From positions 1,798,001 through 1,862,000 of the forward strand of contig NZ_JAFIMU010000007.1 in NCBI RefSeq assembly GCF_017302985.1: a DNA stretch of 64,000 nucleotides, given 5' to 3'. Below, piece after piece: positions 24,814 to 31,109 of the stretch. This DNA comes from Corallococcus macrosporus. Lineage in GTDB: Bacteria > Myxococcota > Myxococcia > Myxococcales > Myxococcaceae. Position 1 is the stretch's first letter. Each line of letters opens with the position of its first letter. Made by a program: the position numbers and the translations under genes. Under the pieces are notes generated by a model. The model was given only the letters and a program-made list of their open reading frames with translations, did not search any database and was not told the origin of the DNA.

Positions 24814-24831
24814 CCTGACACGTGTGTCAGG
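24814..24831. repeat. operator-like inverted repeat
   Basis: CCTGACAC (24814-24821), GT, GTGTCAGG (24824-24831): 8-base perfect arms with a 2-base centre. Size and symmetry resemble operators of TetR- or MarR-type repressors. No regulator gene is adjacent. It lies about 360 bases upstream of the inositol-phosphate synthase start. Confidence 0.45.
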
Positions 24832-24870
24832 GGGTGTGTGAAAGCAAGACAGGCTCAGACCCGTACCACC

Positions 24871-24919
24871 TTGACCCACCCGGCGAGCGCCCCCGAGGGA
24901 GCCCGCCGTGGTGGGTCAA
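24871..24919. repeat. long imperfect palindrome / stable stem-loop
   Basis: Perfect 10-base outer arms TTGACCCACC (24871-24880) and GGTGGGTCAA (24910-24919) continue inward as CGGCG/CGCCG (one bulged T at 24909) and then a partly paired GC-rich apical stem. The whole 49 bases can fold into one long hairpin. It is not in a gene: the 432 bases between 24760 and 25193 contain no supported coding region. It could be part of a small RNA, a 5' regulatory element or a small mobile palindrome. Confidence 0.5.
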
Positions 24920-25044
24920 CCATTTGCCCTCCGGATGCTGTTTCTCTGACAGGGCCGTTCGTCCTGGCTTGTAGCGCCCCCCCGGCCCGAGTCATGCAGC
25001 CAGGGCCGCCGTGGTACGAGCCGCTTCGCCGTCCTCACATCACG

Positions 25045-25073
25045 TTGAAGTGACAGACGGTTTAGAGTATCAA
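25045..25073 (+). promoter_or_regulatory. candidate sigma-70-type promoter of the inositol-lipid operon
   Basis: TTGAAG (25045-25050) and TATCAA (25068-25073) are separated by exactly 17 bases in a relatively AT-rich patch, 119 bases upstream of the ATG of the synthase. Each hexamer matches consensus at four of six positions. This would give a leader of roughly 110 bases. Confidence 0.45.
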
Positions 25074-25192
25074 CCATCCGCTTTCGAGATTTTCCACCTT
25101 CCGTCCGGCAGCCTGCCGGCGCCGGATGGACGGACTCGGAGACGCTCATTACGGGCGGAGCGAATTTCCCGCCTTTCGAAGGAATCAGGACG

Positions 25193-26527
25193 ATGGAGAA
25201 CAAGAAGAAGGTCGCGAAGCCCGAGGGCAAGCTGGCGGTGCTCATCCCGGGCCTGGGCGCTGTTTCCACCACGCTGATGGCGGGTGTGGAGCTGGCGCGG
25301 CAGGGCAAGGGCGCCCCCATCGGCTCGCTCACGCAGATGGGCACCGCCCGTCTGGGCAAGCGCACCGACGGCCGCACCGTGAAGCTCAATGAGCTGGTGC
25401 CGCTCGCCACGCTGGACGACGTCGTGTTCGGCGCGTGGGACATCATCAGCGAGGACGCCTACCAGGTGGCCGTGCGCTCGGGCGTGCTGAGCGACAAGCA
25501 CCTGGAGCAGGTGAAGCCCTTCCTCCAGGGCATCAAGCCCAAGCCGGGCGTGCACGACCCGGAGTTCGTGCGCCGCATCACCGCGAACCACATCAAGGCC
25601 ACCAAGACGCACCGCGAGAGCATCGAAGCGCTGCGCCAGGACATCCGGGACTTCAAGAAGGAGCTCAACGCCAAGCGCGCCGTGATGGTGGTGTGCAGCA
25701 GCGTGGAGACCTTCCGCCCGCTGCCGGAGGCCTTCCAGACGCTGGCCAACTTCGAGAAGGCGCTGGACGCCAACAGCACGGACATCAACCCGACGGCGCT
25801 CTACACCTACGCGGCCATCAAGGAAGGCGTGCCCTTCGCGAACGGCACGCCGAACGCCGCGGTGGACACGCCCGCGCTGCAGGAGCTGGCGAAGCTGGAG
25901 GGCGTGCCCGTGGCGGGCCGTGACCTCAAGAGCGGCCAGACGATGATGAAGACGGTCATCGCGCCCGCGCTCAAGGCGCGCATGCTGGGCCTGGAGGGCT
26001 GGTTCTCCACCAACATCCTGGGCAATCGGGATGGCGAGGTGCTGGATGATCCGGCGGCCTTCAAGGCCAAGGAAGTGACCAAGTCGAGCGTGCTCGACAC
26101 CATCCTGCAGCCGGACCTGTACCCGGAGCTGTACAACAAGTACTCGCACAAGGTGTCGATCCACTACTACCCGCCCCGCGGCGACGCGAAGGAGGGCTGG
26201 GACAACATCGACATCACCGGGTGGCTGGGCTACCCGATGCAGATCAAGGTCAACTTCCTCTGCCGCGACTCCATCCTGGCGGCGCCGCTGGTGCTGGACA
26301 TCGCGCTGTTCATGGACCTGGCCAAGCGGCTGGAGTGGCGCGGCATCCAGGAGTGGATGTCCTTCTACTTCAAGAGCCCCATGGCCCACCCGGGCCTGCC
26401 GGTGGAGCACGACCTGTTCATCCAGCTGACGAAGCTGAAGAACACGCTGCGCGTCGTCGCGGGCGAAGAGCCCATCACGCACCTGGGGATGGACTACTAC
26501 GGGGATGACCTCCCGCTCGCCCGATAA
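25193..26527 (+). CDS. ino1: myo-inositol-1-phosphate synthase
   Basis: 444 residues. Converts glucose-6-phosphate to L-myo-inositol-1-phosphate with bound NAD. N-terminal nucleotide-binding start KLAVLIPGLGAVSTTLMAG; the catalytic block is clear: FANGTPNAAVDTPALQ, GVPVAGRDLKSGQTMMKT (the GGDDxKSGQT-like loop with the active-site Lys), GWFSTNILGNRDG (matching NHLGNNDG) and KEVTKSSVLD. Length lies between actinobacterial (~360) and eukaryotic (~510) forms. First gene of the operon: the next gene starts 23 bases before its stop. It supplies the head group for the enzymes downstream. Confidence 0.93.
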   Translation: MENKKKVAKPEGKLAVLIPGLGAVSTTLMAGVELARQGKGAPIGSLTQMGTARLGKRTDGRTVKLNELVPLATLDDVVFGAWDIISEDAYQVAVRSGVLSDKHLEQVKPFLQGIKPKPGVHDPEFVRRITANHIKATKTHRESIEALRQDIRDFKKELNAKRAVMVVCSSVETFRPLPEAFQTLANFEKALDANSTDINPTALYTYAAIKEGVPFANGTPNAAVDTPALQELAKLEGVPVAGRDLKSGQTMMKTVIAPALKARMLGLEGWFSTNILGNRDGEVLDDPAAFKAKEVTKSSVLDTILQPDLYPELYNKYSHKVSIHYYPPRGDAKEGWDNIDITGWLGYPMQIKVNFLCRDSILAAPLVLDIALFMDLAKRLEWRGIQEWMSFYFKSPMAHPGLPVEHDLFIQLTKLKNTLRVVAGEEPITHLGMDYYGDDLPLAR

Positions 26528-27440
26528 GAACGCCTCCGCGTTCAAGTGGCTCGTCACCGTCCTGGCGATGGGCCACTTCGCGTTGGTGGTCTCCACCGGT
26601 CGGGTCCGGTGGGAGCACGTCGCGGCGGACCTGCTGCTGGTGGTGCTGGCGCATGCCGGCGCCGGCCCGCGGCGGTTCCTCCGCGGCGCGTTCCCGCTGT
26701 GGCTGACCGGCATGATTTTGGACAGCCAGGCGCTGTGGCTGGGGGTGCGCGGCACCATCCACACCGGCGACCTGTGGAACCTGGAGAAGCTGCTGTTCCC
26801 CGCGCCGGGCGGCACGCACTGGCCCGAGTGGTGGTCGCGCCACCCGAACACGTTGCTGGACCTGCTGTGCGGCTTCGCCTACGCGGCCTACATCTACGAG
26901 GTCTTCCTCGTGGCGCTGTGGTTCTTCTTCAAGAAGGACGCGCGCTTCGAGCAGCTCTGCTGGGCCTTCTTCGTGGTGAACGCCATTGGCGTGGTCGTCT
27001 ACGTCCTCTACCCCGCGGCGCCCCCCTGGTACGTCCTGAAGTACGGGCCGGGGCTCGCGAACCTGGCGGCGCCGCCCAGTCCGGCGGGCACCGCGCGCTT
27101 CGATGCCTTCTTCGGCATCCACTACTTCGCGAACTTCTACGCCCGCAACCCCAACGTCTTCGGGGCCATGCCGTCGCTGCACGCGGCCTATCCGCTGATG
27201 ATGGTGCTCGTGCTGTGGCACAAGGGCCCCGCCTGGCGGGTGGGCACCGGTCTGTTCGCGCTGCTCGTCGCCTTTTCCGCTGTCTACCTCACGCACCACT
27301 ACGTGCTCGACGTGCTCGCGGGAGTCACCGCGGCGGTCGTGGCCTTCGTCGTCGTGAGGGCTGTCTTCGCAAGACGGGCCCTGGGTTCGCCCTCCGTGGC
27401 GCCCGTGACCCTGCCGTCTGGAGGAAACACCCGTGCATGA
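26505..27440 (+). CDS. AUR1-type PAP2 transferase, probable inositol-phosphoceramide synthase
   Basis: 311 residues with about 6-7 membrane helices. PAP2 catalytic motifs: PSLHAAY (Ser224, His226) and HHYVLDVLAG (His265-x3-Asp269). Before them is VLYPAAPPWYVL (~167-178), the APPWY motif of yeast Aur1 and bacterial inositol-phosphoceramide synthases. Family knowledge: Aur1 moves phosphoinositol from phosphatidylinositol onto ceramide, releasing diacylglycerol. Context (inositol-phosphate synthase upstream by overlap, PI-type synthase downstream by overlap) supports that reaction in the inner membrane. Alternative: another PAP2 phosphatase or inositol transferase with a different acceptor. Confidence 0.8.
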   Translation: MTSRSPDKNASAFKWLVTVLAMGHFALVVSTGRVRWEHVAADLLLVVLAHAGAGPRRFLRGAFPLWLTGMILDSQALWLGVRGTIHTGDLWNLEKLLFPAPGGTHWPEWWSRHPNTLLDLLCGFAYAAYIYEVFLVALWFFFKKDARFEQLCWAFFVVNAIGVVVYVLYPAAPPWYVLKYGPGLANLAAPPSPAGTARFDAFFGIHYFANFYARNPNVFGAMPSLHAAYPLMMVLVLWHKGPAWRVGTGLFALLVAFSAVYLTHHYVLDVLAGVTAAVVAFVVVRAVFARRALGSPSVAPVTLPSGGNTRA

Positions 27441-28677
27441 CAACGTCCTGGCATTGCTGAGCGGAGACCTGTCCCCCTCGGCGCGCATCTGGACCGCCCT
27501 GGCGCCCGCGCTCTTCGCGGTCGCCTACTTCCTCGTGGGGCTGGTGCTGTTCTGTATCCGGTGCGCCATCAAGGGCATCCCGAGGGACGCGGAGACGCTG
27601 ACGCGCGGCAAGTCGGTGCTGGTGGGCTTCTTCCTGCGCCACTACTTCTTCTGGGTCATCCAGCCGCTGTGGCGGGTGCTCCTGCGCTCGGGGCTGCCGG
27701 CCAACGCGCTGTCCATGCTGTCGGGCCTCTTGGGCGTGTCGTCCGGCGTGGCGGTGGCGGCGGGCCGCTTCGCGCTGGGCGGCTGGCTGTTCCTCTTCGC
27801 GGGCGTGCTGGACGTGATGGACGGCCGCGTGGCGCGCACCCGCAAGGAGGCCAACCCCGCGGGCGCGGCGCTGGACTCCGTGCTGGACCGCTACGTGGAC
27901 TCGGCCATCCTCATGGGCCTGGCCTGGTACTACCGGGACACCTGGGTGCTGTTGCCCGCGCTGGGGGCGCTGATGGGCTCCTCGCTGGTGCCGTACGTGC
28001 GCGCCAAGGGCGAGGGCCTGGGCGTGAGCGTGCGCGACGGCGCGATGCAGCGGCTGGAGCGGGTGCTGTTCCTGGGCGTGGGCACGGCGCTGTCGCCCAT
28101 CCTGGAGGCGCTGTTCTGGCCGGAGCAGAAGCACCCCATGCACTGGCTGGCGGTGGCGGGCCTCGTCTTCGTGGCCGTGCTGAGCAACGTCACGGCGGTG
28201 TCGCGCTTCCGCACGCTGGTGCGGGCGCTGACGCCGAAGAAGCCGGTGCAGCCGCGCTCGGGCGTGGCGCTGTTCGGCTTCAACGCGGCGGCGGGCGCCA
28301 TCGCCACGGCGGTGGACTTCGTCGCGGTGCTGGGCATGGTGGAGTGGGGGGGCATGTCTCCTGTGTGGGCCACGGTGGCCGGCTGCGTGCTGGGCGGCGT
28401 GGTGAACTACTCCATCAACCGGGTCATCACCTTCCGCAGCCGGGGCGCGGTGGCGCCGCAGTTGGCGCGCTACACGCTGGTGAGCGCGACCAGCGCGCTG
28501 CTCAACGCGGGCGGCGTGGCGCTGCTCACGCTGCACCCGCAGCTGGCGTACACGCTGGGCTGGTGGGTGGTGCGCGGGGTGGTCTACTTCGCGTGGAACC
28601 TGCCGCTGCAGCGCGACTACGTCTTCAACGACAACGCCTCGGGTGAGCTCCTGGAGCAGCGGCCCCATGCGGCGTGA
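27433..28677 (+). CDS. CDP-alcohol phosphatidyltransferase fused to a GtrA domain (probable phosphatidylinositol-phosphate synthase)
   Basis: 414 residues, many helices. Residues ~70-265 are a CDP-alcohol phosphatidyltransferase: the complete motif D-x2-D-G-x2-A-R-x8-G-x3-D-x3-D is at Asp127, Asp130, Gly131, Ala134, Arg135, Gly144, Asp148 and Asp152. Residues ~278-400 are a GtrA-type four-helix domain (FGFNAAAGAIATAVDF, GGVVNYSINRVITFRSRG, VYFAWNLPLQRDYVF), normally a separate lipid-linked-sugar flippase-like protein. With inositol-1-phosphate made upstream, the likely product is phosphatidylinositol phosphate from CDP-diacylglycerol. The fusion may couple synthesis to flipping. It overlaps both neighbours (8 and 11 bases). 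Confidence 0.85.
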   Translation: MHDNVLALLSGDLSPSARIWTALAPALFAVAYFLVGLVLFCIRCAIKGIPRDAETLTRGKSVLVGFFLRHYFFWVIQPLWRVLLRSGLPANALSMLSGLLGVSSGVAVAAGRFALGGWLFLFAGVLDVMDGRVARTRKEANPAGAALDSVLDRYVDSAILMGLAWYYRDTWVLLPALGALMGSSLVPYVRAKGEGLGVSVRDGAMQRLERVLFLGVGTALSPILEALFWPEQKHPMHWLAVAGLVFVAVLSNVTAVSRFRTLVRALTPKKPVQPRSGVALFGFNAAAGAIATAVDFVAVLGMVEWGGMSPVWATVAGCVLGGVVNYSINRVITFRSRGAVAPQLARYTLVSATSALLNAGGVALLTLHPQLAYTLGWWVVRGVVYFAWNLPLQRDYVFNDNASGELLEQRPHAA

Positions 28678-29662
28678 CACGCGCGCCCGCGGCTTGAGGG
28701 CCCTGCTGGTGGGGGCCCTGCTTTCACTTCCAGGGGTGGCGGCGGCGGGCGGCGTGCTGGGGTTGTCCTACAACTCCAGCGACCGGTACGGAGAGAGCTT
28801 CACCTTCGTGGCGGACACGGACGACGGCACCTACGTGACGGTGAACCTGTCGGTGACGAACATCGGCCCGGGGTCGCGCACGGGCATCTGCCGCGCCACG
28901 GTGCTGCAGCCGGGCAAGCCGGTCTGGTCCGCGCAGAAGCGCCTGGGCGCCAATGACTGGGGCTACAACCCGGCGTTGGATCAGCTCACCCTGGGCGAGT
29001 GCACCGCCCGGGCCACGGACACGGGCCTGACGGTGGAGGCGCCCCTGGACAACGGCCGGGTGAAGCTGGAGTACGCGAAGAAGGCCGAGCCGTGGTCGCC
29101 GGACGGCTCCGTGGTGGAGGAGGGCAAGGACCGCTACCGCCACGAGGTGGTGCTGGCCGGCAGCCCCGTGAAGGTGAAGCTCCAGATTCCCCTGCGGGAG
29201 ACGGTGACGCTGCAGGGTGGCGGGTACGTGGACCACTCGCGCAGCACGGTGGCGCCGGCCAAGCTGGCGAAGCGCTGGGTGCGCTTCCGCGCGCTCAAGG
29301 GGCCGCCGTACGCGGTGGTGCTGGGGCGCGAGGGCCAGGGCGGCGACTACGCGCCCGTGTACCTCTGGGAGGACCACGGGGACGCGAAGCAACTGGAGTC
29401 CTTCACGCTCACGCAGACGGGTGAGAAGGCGAAGAGCACCTGGCGGGCGGAGTTCACGGACCGCGACGGCAAGCCGGCGCTGACGCTCAAGGGCACGTCG
29501 CTTCTGCAGCGCAGCGCGCCGGTGGAGTCGCTGGGCGTGCTGAGCGGGCTGGTGCGGCCGATGGTGGGCTCGCCGGTGACGTACCTGCTGCGCGGCGTGA
29601 TGGAGCGTCCGGGCAAGGCGCCGGTGGACGGGCTGATGGAAGTGACGCTGGAAGGCGAGTAG
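28667..29662 (+). CDS. secreted protein of unknown function in the inositol-lipid operon
   Basis: 331 residues from the ATG at 28667, overlapping the previous stop by 11 bases. Cleavable signal (residues 1-26: LLVGALLSLPGVAAAGG). The mature protein is almost all beta-like: SFTFVADTDDGTYVTVNLSV, TNIGPGSRTGICRATVL, KVKLQIPLRETVTLQGGGYV, RFRALKGPPYAVVLG, TSLLQRSAPVESLGVLSGLV. Two Cys (GIC, GEC) ~40 residues apart could form a disulfide. The layout recalls AttH/carotenoid-hydratase-like lipocalin folds that handle lipids, but I cannot assign a family. Placement between synthase and phosphatase suggests a lipid-linked role (inference). Confidence 0.75.
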   Translation: MRRDTRARGLRALLVGALLSLPGVAAAGGVLGLSYNSSDRYGESFTFVADTDDGTYVTVNLSVTNIGPGSRTGICRATVLQPGKPVWSAQKRLGANDWGYNPALDQLTLGECTARATDTGLTVEAPLDNGRVKLEYAKKAEPWSPDGSVVEEGKDRYRHEVVLAGSPVKVKLQIPLRETVTLQGGGYVDHSRSTVAPAKLAKRWVRFRALKGPPYAVVLGREGQGGDYAPVYLWEDHGDAKQLESFTLTQTGEKAKSTWRAEFTDRDGKPALTLKGTSLLQRSAPVESLGVLSGLVRPMVGSPVTYLLRGVMERPGKAPVDGLMEVTLEGE

Positions 29663-29681
29663 CAGGCAGGGGATTGCAAGC

Positions 29682-30263
29682 GTGAGCGAGTCGTTGCTGC
29701 GGTCGGTGCATCACGTCCCCGGGGTCCGGGGGTTCGTGCGCAAGCAGGTGCTGCGGGTGGTGGCGCGAGGGGTGGAGTGGACCACCAAGCTCCCCGGCAA
29801 GCGCGCCCTCAACGTGTCCCAGGTGAATGCGTGGCTGCACGTGGGCGGCAGCGTGTCCCGCGCGCGCTACGGCGAATTGAAGGCCCGGGGCATCACCTGC
29901 GTCATCGACCTGCGCGCGGAGCGCAGTGACGACCGCGAGGCGCTGGCGGCGCTGGGCATCGAACTGCTGAACCTGCCGGTGACGGACCGCTATCCGCCGT
30001 CGGTGGAGCAGCTGTCGCAGGGCGTGCGCTGGGCGCTGCCCAGGCTGGACGCGGGCGGCGTGCTGTACGCGCACTGCGAGCACGGCGTGGGCCGCGGGCC
30101 GCTGATGGGGCTGGCGGTGATGGTGGCCCGGGGCTGGGACGCGCCGGAGGCGTACCGGACGGTGCGAAAGGCGCGCTGGCAGGCGACGCTGAACGACCGG
30201 CAGCTGCGGGGACTCGCGGACTTCGTGGCCGCGTGGACGGGCGTGCCGGAGCAGGCCGCGTAG
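29682..30263 (+). CDS. dual-specificity-type phosphatase, probable phosphatidylinositol-phosphate phosphatase
   Basis: 193 residues. Cys-based phosphatase: HCEHGVGRG gives the H-C-x5-R loop (Cys132, Arg138), with a general-acid Asp in LPVTDRYPP (Asp102) and the beta lead-in ITCVIDLRAERSDD. N-terminal HVGGSVSRARYGELKARGI matches the DSP fold of PTPMT1-like lipid phosphatases. In the Bacteroides-type and mycobacterial routes phosphatidylinositol phosphate must be dephosphorylated; this is the natural candidate, though protein targets are possible. No transmembrane helix is visible. GTG start, 19 bases after the secreted gene. Confidence 0.82.
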   Translation: MSESLLRSVHHVPGVRGFVRKQVLRVVARGVEWTTKLPGKRALNVSQVNAWLHVGGSVSRARYGELKARGITCVIDLRAERSDDREALAALGIELLNLPVTDRYPPSVEQLSQGVRWALPRLDAGGVLYAHCEHGVGRGPLMGLAVMVARGWDAPEAYRTVRKARWQATLNDRQLRGLADFVAAWTGVPEQAA

Positions 30264-30281
30264 CAGGCGCGCGTCGCCGCC

Positions 30282-30914
30282 TCACGCCTTCACGCCGGAG
30301 CGGGTCTCCTCGCCTGACGCATCCTTCCCGGAGCGCTTGGGGGCCCGTCCACCGCTGCCCATCAGGGTGTCCATCCACCTGTTGCTGATGCCGAAGTTGC
30401 GGTCCGGCGTCGCGAAGTGGTGCGCCATGTGGTGCGCGCGCAGCGCCTTGCCCCAGGCCGTGCGCGGCGTGCGGTGGTGCGTGGCCCAATGGAGGGTGTC
30501 GTAGGTCACGTAGCCCCAGACGATGCCCACGAAGTACGGAATCATCTGCACCGGGTGGCCCACCCACCACAGCAGCCCGCCAATGAGGGACGACAGCGGG
30601 ACGGTGACGATGAGCGGCATCACCAGTCGCTGGGCGTCGTCCGGGTACTTGTGATGGTAGCCGTGGGCAATCTCATGCACCCGCCGGGTGAGCGGGCCTT
30701 TGCCCTCCCAGTGGAAGGCGAACCGGTGGATGCCGTACTCCATGAGGATCCACGTCAGCAGCCCCAGCGGGACGAAGAGCACGCTCATCCCCACCGTCGT
30801 CCGTCCCCTCGCCAGGCTCCACCCGAGCAGGCCCACCGTGAGCGGGCCGTAGAGGAGGACCGGCACCGCGGGGTGCAGCTTGGAGGCCGCCTCCATGAAG
30901 GCATTCTCGAACAT
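30282..30914 (-). CDS. fatty-acid/sphingolipid 2-hydroxylase-like membrane protein
   Basis: 210 residues from the ATG at 30914 (other Met at 30950 and 30896). Four hydrophobic helices and the di-iron His boxes of the Scs7/FA2H and sterol-desaturase superfamily: EYGIHRFAFHWEG, VHEIAHGYHHKYPDDAQRLV, TLHWATHH and LRAHHMAHHF. The HGYHHKYPDDAQRLV block is closest to sphingolipid alpha-hydroxylases, which hydroxylate the N-acyl chain of ceramide. It converges on the phosphatase gene (18 bases), so it belongs to the same locus but to another transcript. A carotenoid or plain fatty-acid hydroxylase is the alternative. Confidence 0.82.
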   Translation of the reverse strand: MFENAFMEAASKLHPAVPVLLYGPLTVGLLGWSLARGRTTVGMSVLFVPLGLLTWILMEYGIHRFAFHWEGKGPLTRRVHEIAHGYHHKYPDDAQRLVMPLIVTVPLSSLIGGLLWWVGHPVQMIPYFVGIVWGYVTYDTLHWATHHRTPRTAWGKALRAHHMAHHFATPDRNFGISNRWMDTLMGSGGRAPKRSGKDASGEETRSGVKA

Positions 30915-31050
30915 CCGGCCAGATTGATGCCTGAAGTATGGGCGCCCCATACCGCGTGAAGATTGGGCTGGGGACTCCCGGGCGCCCATGCCCGTTCGTC
31001 TCTCCGCAGTGTCGGCTGGCGGAACGGCCCCGGCCCCTCCGGGCGCAATG

Positions 31051-31081
31051 AAAAAGGCCCCGGCGGGATGTGCCGGGGCCT
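31051..31081 (-). terminator. rho-independent terminator of the minus-strand RND gene
   Basis: Arms AGGCCCCGGC (31055-31064) and GCCGGGGCCT (31072-31081), 10 base pairs, loop of 7. Read on the minus strand the hairpin is followed by TTTTT (31055-31051). It lies 29 bases after the stop of the exporter gene. Confidence 0.85.
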
Positions 31082-31109
31082 CCTTGCCTGCGACGTCCGC
31101 TTTCGCGCG

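Noticed and set aside
24838-25053. A 71-residue open frame in the gap before the inositol operon
   Set aside because: It covers the hairpin element, has no ribosome site and an untypical composition; the hairpin and promoter explain the region better.
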